DNA of 64,000 bases from positions 2,399,501 through 2,463,500 of the forward strand of contig NC_013851.1 of assembly GCF_000025485.1 (NCBI RefSeq), read 5' to 3'. Below are positions 47,754 to 56,548 of the stretch, in pieces; position 1 is the first letter of the stretch; every line of letters starts with the position of its first letter. The DNA is from Allochromatium vinosum DSM 180 (GTDB taxonomy: Bacteria > Pseudomonadota > Gammaproteobacteria > Chromatiales > Chromatiaceae). A program made the position numbers and the translations under genes. Below the pieces are notes generated by a model. It worked only from the letters and a program-made list of their open reading frames with translations, made no database searches and was not told the origin of the DNA.

Positions 47754-48566
47754 ATGCGCTCGGTCCTGCTGGTCGACAATGGTTCGAGCCGTCCGGATTC
47801 GACGCTGAATCTGCGCCGACTCGCCGCCCGACTCGCCGAGCAGATCGGTGAGCCGGTCCGTCCGGTCTCGCTGTTGCACGCCGATCGCGTGGCAGCCGAA
47901 CGGCTCGATGGCCAGCCGGCCGAGATCCTGGCGCCCACGCTGCGGCACCTGGTGAGCGAGGGCCGGCGCGACCTGCGGCTCCTGCCGCTCTTCTTCGGTC
48001 CAAGCCGTGCGCTGACTCAGTTCGTTCCTGAGCTGGCCGCCCAGATCACGGCTGAATTCGGTCCCTTCCGGCTCGAAGTCGCCCCCGAACTCTGTCCGCT
48101 ACCCGTGGGCGAGCCGCGCCTGATCGAGATCCTGGCCGACAATCTCCGTGTTGCCGCGACACGCGCAGCCATCGCTCCGAAACGGGTGGTGCTGGTGGAT
48201 CATGGATCGCCGATCCCGGAGGTGACTGCGGTGCGCCGCTGGCTGGCGCTTGGGCTCGCCAGGCGCCTCGGCCCGGATGTCCGGCTGGAGGAAGCGGTGA
48301 TGGAGCGCCGTCCCGGACCCGAGTACGATTTCAATGGTCCGCTGCTCGAAGATCTGCTGAGCCGCCTGGCCGAGGCGGATCGCGAGACGCCGATCCTGCT
48401 CTCGATGCTCTTTCTGTCCGCCGGCCGGCATGCGGGACCGGATGGCGACATCGCCCAGATCTGTGCCCGTATCGAAGCGCGCTTCCCGCCTCTGCACATC
48501 GAGGTTTCGCCGCTCGTCGGCAGTCATCCCGGTCTGATCGAGATCCTCGCCAGTCGTCTTCAATGA
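47754..48566 (+). CDS. CbiX-family chelatase-like protein (two-domain)
   Basis: The product has 270 residues with two homologous halves. The first opens RSVLLVDNGSSRPDS and the second RVVLVDHGSPIPEVT. The chelatase His is present in the second half (His150) but is Asn in the first (Asn9), so only one active site should work. A second His in SAGRHAGPDGDI (about 228) could be the other catalytic one. The family inserts Co, Ni or Fe into sirohydrochlorin, for cobalamin or siroheme. No corrin gene is adjacent, so the substrate is open. Confidence 0.82.
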   Translation: MRSVLLVDNGSSRPDSTLNLRRLAARLAEQIGEPVRPVSLLHADRVAAERLDGQPAEILAPTLRHLVSEGRRDLRLLPLFFGPSRALTQFVPELAAQITAEFGPFRLEVAPELCPLPVGEPRLIEILADNLRVAATRAAIAPKRVVLVDHGSPIPEVTAVRRWLALGLARRLGPDVRLEEAVMERRPGPEYDFNGPLLEDLLSRLAEADRETPILLSMLFLSAGRHAGPDGDIAQICARIEARFPPLHIEVSPLVGSHPGLIEILASRLQ

Positions 48567-48577
48567 GCGCAATCAGA

Positions 48578-49696
48578 TCAGGTGCGAACTTCGGCTGGCA
48601 ACGGACCAGCTGCATCAAAACGGGCTTCCCACGAGTTTTGCGACGCAAATAATCGATTATCGATCGAATCACGATTGAACCGCAGGGCTGCCTCAGCGAG
48701 CGAGGGCATATCGGCCAAGGATCGGCTGACAAAAACACCTGGAACATCCGAACGGAAATGCATCTCGCCAAAATCCGTTGAGATCACAGGCAAGGCCAGT
48801 GCACGGTACTCGTAATATTTTATGGGATCGACAGACGCCGTTAGTGCATTGCTCTTGAAAGGGATCAGGCCTACATCGAATTGCAACATAGACTTCAAGG
48901 CCAGCCCGTGATCACAGGCTGGCAACATGGCAACGTTTCCAGGTAACGCCGTCTTCGGCGGTTCAAAAACAGGACCGATCAGTCGAATCTCATCGCTTGG
49001 CCTGGACTCAGCCAAAGTGCGTATCCAGTCCCAGTCGAACCATGATCCTATCGTTCCAACATAGCCAAAAATACGCTTCGTGGATTTTGTCGAGACTTGC
49101 TCCATCGCAGGCATGACCGACAAATCCAGTCCGTTATGGACTAAGCGCACATCGTTATGAAATCCTTCCCAACGTATTTTTAGTTTAGAACTCGACGCCC
49201 AGATGATATCGACTCTTCGAGCAATCATTTGCTCTCTTCGAGCCAAAGCAATACGAGACAAACCCGCATAAAAAGCTGGAAAGTCATCCATCGCATCGTA
49301 TAGAGATGGGCAACGAAAAAAACGCTCCAGAAGCTCCAGCGCCAGAACTGAAGGCTTGCCGATGACTAGCAAGGTACTGGAATCATTTGCACATTCATCG
49401 AGCGCACTTAAATTAGGCCGCCAAAATTGCCTGTTGATCAAAGCCGAACCAGGCAAAGGCTCAATAGGAAATCCACCCGGCTTCAACACCTTGAGCCAGG
49501 ATGGTGCATCCTGGACCAAGCCAGTCGTCGTAGTTGATGGTGGACGCCTGAAATCACTCCACCGTGGAAACCGCGTTGGATAAGGATCAATCCAGAAAAT
49601 ATTTTTGCGGGTACGGCTATGAGCCCAGTGAACAAACTTGTGAGGCCGCTGAGCAAAACTCTCCCAGGGCACTGGCGACAGGTATACAAGGCGCAT
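48578..49696 (-). CDS. Glycosyltransferase (GT4-like) of the surface-glycan island
   Basis: The product has 372 residues. It opens MRLVYLSPVPWESFAQRPHKF. A donor-binding half contains IFGYVGTIGSWFDWDWI and the GT4-style KYYEYRALALPVIS near the C-terminus. Such proteins, with SLYDAMDDFPAFY, are common in capsule and O-antigen loci. The end of the upstream wecB gene and its start share TGATG. AT content is higher than in flanking genes. The sugar specificity is unknown. Confidence 0.85.
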   Translation of the reverse strand: MRLVYLSPVPWESFAQRPHKFVHWAHSRTRKNIFWIDPYPTRFPRWSDFRRPPSTTTTGLVQDAPSWLKVLKPGGFPIEPLPGSALINRQFWRPNLSALDECANDSSTLLVIGKPSVLALELLERFFRCPSLYDAMDDFPAFYAGLSRIALARREQMIARRVDIIWASSSKLKIRWEGFHNDVRLVHNGLDLSVMPAMEQVSTKSTKRIFGYVGTIGSWFDWDWIRTLAESRPSDEIRLIGPVFEPPKTALPGNVAMLPACDHGLALKSMLQFDVGLIPFKSNALTASVDPIKYYEYRALALPVISTDFGEMHFRSDVPGVFVSRSLADMPSLAEAALRFNRDSIDNRLFASQNSWEARFDAAGPLPAEVRT

Positions 49697-50793
49697 CAGA
49701 CGAAATATTCACGTAAAGTCTTTACAATGCGCTCTGCGGCCTGCCCGTCTCCGTAAGGAGAAACCCCGCGCGCCATTGCTCGATAGGCGGTTTCATCATC
49801 GAGCAATCGCTGCACCTCTTCTACAATTTTTTTGTAATGTGGGCCAATTAACTTAACCACGCCCTGATCGACAGCTTCTGGCCGTTCCGTTTCATCGCGC
49901 AGTACCAATACTGGTTTCCCAAGCGCGGGGGCTTCTTCCTGAACGCCGCCAGAATCAGTGATAATGATGTAAGCTTGCTTCATTGCTGCGATAAATGGCG
50001 CATAATCAAGCGGCGCACAAAGAATGAAATTAGGCAACTCCGACAAGAATTCATAAGCAACATCCTTGACGTTGGGATTTGGGTGAACCGGATATAGAAA
50101 CTGCACCGTCGGATTGTTCTCTGAAAGCGTGCGCAATGCGCGGCAAATATTGCAGAATGGTTCGCCAAAATTCTCTCTACGATGGGACGTTATCAGCACC
50201 AGACGTTTGTCAGGATCGACATCGACCCCAATGTTCAATTTTTTTGCAGCTGTCATCAGCAAGGCATCAATGACTGTATTGCCTGTAACAACGATTTCCC
50301 TATCTGGCACGCCTTCCTTAAGAAGGTTCTGTCGCGCCTTTTCTGTAGGGGCAAAATGCCAGCGCGCCAGTTTGCCCGCAATGACCCGATTGGCTTCCTC
50401 GGGGAACGGATTCTGCATGTCCCAGGTACGAAGTCCTGCCTCGACATGGCCGATAGGTATACGATGATAAAAACAGGCCAGTGCGACCGTCATGACCGTA
50501 GTAGTGTCACCTTGAACCAACACGGCATCTGGCTTTTCAGCTTCCAGCACATCATCAAGATCAAGCATCAAACGCGCCGTTAGCGTGGTCAATGCTTGAT
50601 TCTGGCGCATGATATCGAGATCAATATCAGGCTCGATACCGAAAAAATTATTGACTTGATCCAACATCTGCCGGTGTTGGGCAGTCGCCAAAACTCGAAC
50701 TTTCGCCCAGGATTGATTTTGAAGCGCCAAAATAACTGGCGCCATTTTTATGGCTTCCGGACGCGTACCAATCACGCAAAGAATTTTTTTCAT
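49696..50793 (-). CDS. wecB: UDP-N-acetylglucosamine 2-epimerase (non-hydrolysing)
   Basis: The product has 365 residues. Family motifs are GTRPEAIKMAPVI, LVQGDTTTVMT, HVEAGLRTWDMQNPFPEEANR and TDSGGVQEEAPALGKPVL. It converts UDP-GlcNAc to UDP-ManNAc, a precursor for surface polysaccharides. It is coupled to glycosyltransferase genes on both sides (ATGA before, TGATG after), forming one operon. Confidence 0.95.
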   Translation of the reverse strand: MKKILCVIGTRPEAIKMAPVILALQNQSWAKVRVLATAQHRQMLDQVNNFFGIEPDIDLDIMRQNQALTTLTARLMLDLDDVLEAEKPDAVLVQGDTTTVMTVALACFYHRIPIGHVEAGLRTWDMQNPFPEEANRVIAGKLARWHFAPTEKARQNLLKEGVPDREIVVTGNTVIDALLMTAAKKLNIGVDVDPDKRLVLITSHRRENFGEPFCNICRALRTLSENNPTVQFLYPVHPNPNVKDVAYEFLSELPNFILCAPLDYAPFIAAMKQAYIIITDSGGVQEEAPALGKPVLVLRDETERPEAVDQGVVKLIGPHYKKIVEEVQRLLDDETAYRAMARGVSPYGDGQAAERIVKTLREYFV

Positions 50794-51848
50794 TTTTTGA
50801 TCCCCATGCGATCGAGAAGAGATATCCAGTCTTCAATGAACGATTTTGCAGAGAAAGCATTTCTTGCCTGCATAGCTGCATTACGCGCATCCGCATAATG
50901 ACCGAATAAATACTCAATACGATCTGCCAGCGCCTCCCTATCACCCAAAGGGTAGGTGAAAAGTGCTTTATGGCTACCAACCAGATCCGCGTGCTCATTG
51001 ATATCTGACAGCGCCACCGGCATAACAGACGAAATTGCTTCAGCCGCAGAGAGCCCAAAAGATTCGCCTCGCGAAGGCGAAACAAAAACCCCCCCCATAC
51101 TCGCAACAGCATTCATCAAGGCTTCCGCCGATGCAAAAGGGATTGGAGGCAGAACTACCGACACTCCATCTAACTTTCTTTTGGAAATTTCTTTGTAGAT
51201 ATTTATCTCGGGCGACAGAGGACCGCAAAACAATAACATAAATTCGTTTTTTCGCCGTTTCTCCAGAAGCTCAAAAGCATCGAGAAGAGATATTGGATCT
51301 TTCAGCTTATCCATTCGAGCAAAGAATAGAATCGGCTTACGCAACCATGCCGGAAGCTCAATGTTTAAATTCGCGCGAGATAATGAAATATCCCAAGGAA
51401 CAAAATTTCTAAGCACCACCACCGAATCAACCAGCGATGGGAATTCGCTTTTAACCAACTTACCGAACGATATCGACGGAGTGACTATAAATTTACAATT
51501 TCCTGGCAAATCAGAAAGATATTTTCTGTTTTCTTTATAAGGAGTATGGCATTCAATGATATATGGAGCAGCTTTTTTGCTGCAAAAATCTATGACTTGA
51601 GGGCAATCAACAAGCGAAATCAAATCATAATCTCGAGCGAGAGAGTCAACCAAAGATGCACTGCCGCTGAGTTGATACTCTTTGAGAGCAGATGAAAAAG
51701 CGCTCAATCCGCCTGCATCTTGCATGAAATAGAAATCGACCGTTGTTTCTGGCAGGTACTGCTTGAACGCCAATGCGCGGTTTATAAAAACTCGCTCGCA
51801 CCCGCCAAAAGTTGCCCATGGATAAACAAAGCAGACCTTGGTTCGCAT
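50790..51848 (-). CDS. Glycosyltransferase family 4 protein
   Basis: The product has 352 residues. It opens KVCFVYPWATFGGCERVFINRAL, the GT4 acceptor-domain start. The donor half has ILFFARMDKLKDPISLLDAFELL and GVFVSPSRGESFGLSAAEAIS, the ExxxxxxxE region. The gene is notably AT-rich with AAA and GAA codons, unlike the genome average. It overlaps wecB by ATGA. Sugar specificity is unknown. Confidence 0.88.
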   Translation of the reverse strand: MRTKVCFVYPWATFGGCERVFINRALAFKQYLPETTVDFYFMQDAGGLSAFSSALKEYQLSGSASLVDSLARDYDLISLVDCPQVIDFCSKKAAPYIIECHTPYKENRKYLSDLPGNCKFIVTPSISFGKLVKSEFPSLVDSVVVLRNFVPWDISLSRANLNIELPAWLRKPILFFARMDKLKDPISLLDAFELLEKRRKNEFMLLFCGPLSPEINIYKEISKRKLDGVSVVLPPIPFASAEALMNAVASMGGVFVSPSRGESFGLSAAEAISSVMPVALSDINEHADLVGSHKALFTYPLGDREALADRIEYLFGHYADARNAAMQARNAFSAKSFIEDWISLLDRMGIKK

Positions 51849-52037
51849 AATAATTAAGCGCGCTCTTTATTGAGTTGGATTTTGATTGAATTCAATCCCC
51901 AGCAACACCCGAATCTCCCCAGGCTTTATCCTGGCTTGCGCGTGATTTCGCGGAGTGCATTGAGAAAACAGCCAAGCAGTCGAGGTCAATTACTGACCCA
52001 CGACCACCAGATCAAGGGAGCTTAGTGTTTTTGCGCT

Positions 52038-54344
52038 TCAAAAAGATTGATAAAGAGACCATATTCCTTGCCGGCTCGTCACTTTCGCCATCAACGTATC
52101 GAAACGAGCTTGCCATGTCGTTTGCGCAAGAAACGACTCCAAGTCACTCGGCGAACGACTCTCATTGAGCGCAAGATCAAGTGAATGGGCAATAGTTTCT
52201 TTTTCAGAGAAATATGTCATAGGAAATCTATCAAGATGGCGAATGCCCGTCACTATCACCGGCAGGCCAAAGTATAGATACTCATAAATCTTTATTGGAT
52301 CCACTGCTTCGGACAATTCCCCCTCAACAAATGGAATCATACCAGCAGACCAGGAAGAAACCTTTTTGTGCAGATCGCTCGGCAGCATTTTTCCCAACAA
52401 AGATACGTTGGGCGCGGCAGCCGCTTTTTTCCTTACCCAATCGGGTTCTCCATATCCGACAACCTCAAAAACAATATCTGCGCGCTCTTTCGCCAGAAAG
52501 AAGAGTGTAGGCCAGTCAAACCAAGCGTCAGTCAAATGACCGAAATAGCCAACTATCTTTTTTTCATTGTTTTGAGATCCAGCTATATTCCTTGCTTCAA
52601 CACCCAAAGTTTCGGCGCTATAACCATTGCCAATTACGGTAATATCAGAACGAATATCTGAAAATTTTTCTCGCAATGGCGGGGATACGGCACAAACAAA
52701 ATCGGCTTGAAGCACAAGCGATCTTTCCGTCGACTCTTCAAACCAAGGTGCCTGACCAACTCGATGAAAAGCCTCCCACTCGTCCATAATATCATAAATA
52801 ATAACAAACCCTCTTTTTCGCAGAAAATCAACAAGCCTTACGAGCTTTTGCTCTGGCATAGTGATCAAAAAGTGCGCAGATTCAAAATTCGCAGACAATT
52901 CATTGGAATTCGCCACGAATTCAAACAGCGGAACTTGAATTATATTATGAAAAACCTCGCCGCACCCCTTTGATAGCAATTCATTTGGCGACCATTGCCA
53001 GGCAACAAAAAGAACGAGGTAACCATTTTTTGAGTAATATTTTGCAGCATTAATGGGCCGCTGATTGACCAACTCCTCAAATTCGAATGCGCACGGGATG
53101 ATCACGATTTTTTTGCTTTCGTTTGCAGCATCGACCCATGCAGCCCTATCAGTTTGTGCAGCGGCGTTTATTATGCTTTTTTGACTGGAACTCAATTCCC
53201 TGCGAAGTCTTCTTGACACATAAGAATAGCGATGCCGATTCAATTTATTCCGAATTCTTTCAGGCAGGCGCCAATAAATAGATTTCAAAAATGCGTATCG
53301 CTGCTCTGAAGAAAATACCGAGCCGTAGAATTTTTTCATGAACCGAAGTGGCCGAGTGAGACGCCAAGAAGTAGAAGACAAAAATTCTTTCACCTCCGAA
53401 TCACATTCAATGACAGATCGATTGAGACTGTCTATCTCGGCCTCTCGTTCGGCGACAGCCTGATTGAGGTGAGCTATCTGAGTCTCTCGCTCGGCAGCAG
53501 TCTGATTGAGGCGAGCCACCTCGGCCTCTCGCTCAGCGACAGCCTGATTGAGGTGAGCTATCTGAGCCTCTCGCTCGGCAGCAGTCTGATTGAGGCGAGC
53601 CACCTCGGTTTCTCGCTCAGCGATGGATTGCCTAAAATCATTCAATAAAAATTTTTTGTCTTCTCGCTCAATTTCGCAATCATTTAAAGTCAGTTTGAGT
53701 GAAGCTGCCCATGCCGGATCTATATAAACAAGAAAAATTTGATGACCAACCCATTGAGTATTCGGAAGTTTAGAGCACTCAATCACTCTAGACCAAACAA
53801 GACAAAACCCATTTTCCAAGTGAATGGGTATATTGTTTGGCAAAAACGTGTAAAAATGCTCATCAATACGATCTATTTCTCGATAAGGCAGCACCAGTAC
53901 AATGGCTTTGTTGGCCCGGGCACTGAGATTTCTCAAGATCTCGCATGGGTTAAAAAAATGCTCGAGAGTATTCGACGAATAAACTACGTCATAAATTTCG
54001 TTTTTTTCATTCCGGTCCAGCCAGTTGGAATTAAAAAATTTGAGCAGTGGATAGCGTATTTTTGCTTTTTGTATGGCAGTCATGGAAAAATCAACACCAC
54101 ACAATAGCGATGGGTTTATATAGCTTGCCCAAACATCCAACCCATCGCCTTGAGCACACCCCCAATCGACGAAAGTCAGTGACTCACGACGCATGGCATC
54201 AATCAGCCATGAAGGCAGGTTGGAAATAGCGGTTTGAGCAAAAAATCTAGACTGACGAGGACCATTAAAATCTTCCCAATTCTCCACGAAGCGTTTATCC
54301 CAATATTCTTTAGAGTTAATCCCGATCTCGATACCATCTTTCAT
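52038..54344 (-). CDS. Methyltransferase / coiled-coil / glycosyltransferase fusion
   Basis: The product has about 768 residues. The first 180 form a SAM-dependent methyltransferase (FVDWGCAQGDGLDVWA as motif I, VYSSNTLEHFFNPCEIL later). Residues about 235-310 are a coiled coil of nearly identical 14-residue repeats (AEREAQIAHLNQAV type). A basic segment follows. The last 380 residues form a GT4-like glycosyltransferase with IVGYFGHLTDAWFDW and KIYEYLYFGLPVIV. It likely modifies and extends or caps a surface glycan. The ATG at 54344 directly precedes the conserved region; an upstream in-frame extension to 54461 lacks similarity. Codon use is AT-rich. Confidence 0.85.
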   Translation of the reverse strand: MKDGIEIGINSKEYWDKRFVENWEDFNGPRQSRFFAQTAISNLPSWLIDAMRRESLTFVDWGCAQGDGLDVWASYINPSLLCGVDFSMTAIQKAKIRYPLLKFFNSNWLDRNEKNEIYDVVYSSNTLEHFFNPCEILRNLSARANKAIVLVLPYREIDRIDEHFYTFLPNNIPIHLENGFCLVWSRVIECSKLPNTQWVGHQIFLVYIDPAWAASLKLTLNDCEIEREDKKFLLNDFRQSIAERETEVARLNQTAAEREAQIAHLNQAVAEREAEVARLNQTAAERETQIAHLNQAVAEREAEIDSLNRSVIECDSEVKEFLSSTSWRLTRPLRFMKKFYGSVFSSEQRYAFLKSIYWRLPERIRNKLNRHRYSYVSRRLRRELSSSQKSIINAAAQTDRAAWVDAANESKKIVIIPCAFEFEELVNQRPINAAKYYSKNGYLVLFVAWQWSPNELLSKGCGEVFHNIIQVPLFEFVANSNELSANFESAHFLITMPEQKLVRLVDFLRKRGFVIIYDIMDEWEAFHRVGQAPWFEESTERSLVLQADFVCAVSPPLREKFSDIRSDITVIGNGYSAETLGVEARNIAGSQNNEKKIVGYFGHLTDAWFDWPTLFFLAKERADIVFEVVGYGEPDWVRKKAAAAPNVSLLGKMLPSDLHKKVSSWSAGMIPFVEGELSEAVDPIKIYEYLYFGLPVIVTGIRHLDRFPMTYFSEKETIAHSLDLALNESRSPSDLESFLAQTTWQARFDTLMAKVTSRQGIWSLYQSF
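53434..53623. repeat. Tandem 42/84-bp repeats in the fusion gene
   Basis: About four and a half 42-bp units encode the 14-residue coiled-coil heptad pairs. Alternate units match best, giving an 84-bp higher-order repeat; for example, a CTCTCGCTCGGCAGCAGTCT segment recurs 84 bases later. Near-identity at the DNA level suggests recent expansion or active copy-number change. Confidence 0.85.
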
Positions 54345-54539
54345 TTTTAAATTTCTCTGCGGAATATTCGATGACTGATTGCGCAAAATAAAAAAGCGAG
54401 CAAATGCAGATCTTGCAACAGCGGAATAAGGTCGACAACATGGTCGATCACTTGAATCCAAGCAGACCTCTTCATGGCATCAGCTCAATCACCTTCGACT
54501 TAGAGTCGGCATCCATATTACCAGCGAGCATTGACTCCA

Positions 54540-54950
54540 GCTCGATCACCGGCAACGGCTCAGCATAGAGAAACAGGCCGAATCAGGCTGATAATGCAGC
54601 ACGAATCCATGGCGCTCCAGAGCCAAGCGTATCAGGATCTCAGCATCCGAGCGCCATTGTGCGGATGGAGCGCCATGCCCATGGAGAAGAAGGTGATAAG
54701 CGGCATGTCGCCCTCCACGTCGAAGAGGCGCAAGGTTCGACAGCAGCCATCGCAGACCAAAATTACCTGCGCAACAAGCGACGCAGGATCGCGCCGGGTC
54801 AACACCATCATGAACTCATCGCCCGAGAGCCGGCAGACCATGTCCGATTCGCGTCACTGTATCTTGAGCCACTGGATCGCGGACGCCATGACCATGGGTG
54901 TCGTTGACGTACTCGAACTGATCCATGTCGAATAGAGTGCGGCCAATCCG
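54540..54950 (-). pseudogene. Frameshifted GGDEF-EAL gene remnant
   Basis: Minus-strand frames carry, in the right order but in different frames, FDMDQFEYVNDTHGHG (GGDEF start), VCRLSGDEFMMVLTRR (SGDEF active-site loop), MALHPHNGARMLR (GGDEF end) and LALERHGFVLHYQPDS (EAL start). Stops and frameshifts separate them and the middle of the domain is eroded. No start or full reading frame remains. It marks a decayed c-di-GMP enzyme at the border of the glycan island. The rest of 54345-55127 shows no gene I can support. Confidence 0.78.
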
Positions 54951-55127
54951 CCGCCGTAGCGAGCAACCGGCGTCTCGACGAGACCGTCGTGGCGACTGAT
55001 AGGCTATTTTAATACAGGCGCCGGGTTCTTGGCTCCGTGCGTCTGTGTCAAGTCCGTGGGAATCATGGCATCATGCCCCCGACTTCATCCCATGGTTTCA
55101 ATGCGCAATCGAGACGGGTTCCGATCC

Positions 55128-56402
55128 ATGACCGATCCAGAGATTCAGGACATCCAGGCTTACATGACCGACCTCGGCCAGCGCGCGCGCGCAGCCTCGC
55201 GCCGGCTGGCACGTGCGAGTACGGCCGCCAAGAATTCCGCGCTGCTGGCGATCGCCGAGCGGCTCGACGCCGAGCGCGCGGCGATCGCTGCGGCCAACCG
55301 GCGCGATCTGGAGGCCGGTGCGGCCAAGGGGCTGGACGCGGCCCTGCTCGACCGGCTCGAACTGACGCCGGGGCGCATCGATGCGATGATCGAGGGCGTG
55401 CGTCAGGTCGCGGCCCTGCCCGATCCGGTCGGTGCCATCACGGACCTCGACTATCGCCCGAGCGGCATCCAGGTCGGGCGCATGCGCGTGCCGCTCGGCG
55501 TGGTCGGCATCATCTACGAATCGCGGCCCAATGTCACCGCCGACGCCGCCGCGCTCTGCCTCAAGTCGGGCAATGCCACGGTGCTGCGCGGCGGATCGGA
55601 AGCCTTCGCGTCCAACCAGGCGATCGCGCGCTGCATTCAGGCCGGTCTGGCGAGCGCCGGACTGCCCGAGGACGGCGTCCAGGTCGTGGCCACCACCGAC
55701 CGCGCGGCCGTAGGCGCCATGATCGCCATGCCCGAGTCGATCGACGTCATCATCCCGCGCGGCGGCAAGGGGCTGATCGAGCGCATCAGCCGCGAGGCAC
55801 GGGTGCCGGTCATCAAGCACCTCGACGGCATCTGTCATGTCTACATCGATGAGCACGCCGATCTCGACAAAGCGTTCGCCATTGCGATGAACGCCAAGAC
55901 CCAGCGCTACGGCACCTGCAATACGATGGAGACGCTGCTGGTCGACGCGCCCGTGGCGGAGGCCATCCTGCCCCGGCTCGCGGCGGCCTATCGCGAAAAG
56001 GGCGTGGAGCTGCGCGGCTGTCCGCGTACGCGCGAACTCATCGTCGACGCCGTCCCGGCGACCGACGAGGATTGGGACACCGAGTATCTGGCGCCCGTCC
56101 TGTCGATCCGTGTGGTCGATGGGCTGGACGCGGCCATGGACCACATCACCCGCCACGGCTCGGCCCACACCGACGCCATCGTCACCGAGGATTATTCGCG
56201 CGCGCGTCGCTTCTTGCGCGAGGTCGATTCGAGTTCGGTCATGGTCAATGCCTCGACGCGCTTTGCCGACGGCTTCGAATACGGCCTGGGCGCTGAGATC
56301 GGCATCAGTACCGACAAGTTCCATGCACGCGGGCCGGTCGGTCTGGAAGGGCTGACCTCGGTGAAGTTCGTGGTGCTGGGTGACGGCGAGGTGCGCGGCT
56401 GA
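55128..56402 (+). CDS. proA: Gamma-glutamyl phosphate reductase
   Basis: The product has 424 residues. It has [39 protein letters not shown], and the catalytic cysteine in [15 protein letters not shown]. The C-terminal [31 protein letters not shown] is diagnostic. It makes glutamate-5-semialdehyde for proline. The ATG at 55128 was chosen; upstream in-frame codons lack similarity. It lies far from proB at the window end. Confidence 0.97.
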   Translation: MTDPEIQDIQAYMTDLGQRARAASRRLARASTAAKNSALLAIAERLDAERAAIAAANRRDLEAGAAKGLDAALLDRLELTPGRIDAMIEGVRQVAALPDPVGAITDLDYRPSGIQVGRMRVPLGVVGIIYESRPNVTADAAALCLKSGNATVLRGGSEAFASNQAIARCIQAGLASAGLPEDGVQVVATTDRAAVGAMIAMPESIDVIIPRGGKGLIERISREARVPVIKHLDGICHVYIDEHADLDKAFAIAMNAKTQRYGTCNTMETLLVDAPVAEAILPRLAAAYREKGVELRGCPRTRELIVDAVPATDEDWDTEYLAPVLSIRVVDGLDAAMDHITRHGSAHTDAIVTEDYSRARRFLREVDSSSVMVNASTRFADGFEYGLGAEIGISTDKFHARGPVGLEGLTSVKFVVLGDGEVRG

Positions 56403-56548
56403 GCCGTTTCGAAGCTCGACAAGGCCCGATCGGGCGGTTAAGAATGCGACTTTCAGCGACGCTCGCCGGGAACTCGATGTGGTCGAGCCTACTCGAACGC
56501 CGGTCAATGACCTGAACCGACAATAACAGCCTTAGGAGGAACCTTGCC

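Noticed and set aside
51849-52037. Possible gene or transposon remnant between two glycan genes
   Set aside because: All frames are broken and no recognisable motif or terminal repeat was found; probably a promoter region.
56424-56435. GCCCGATCGGGC palindrome after proA
   Set aside because: The stem is only 4 bp with a 4-base loop and no T run, too weak to call a terminator.
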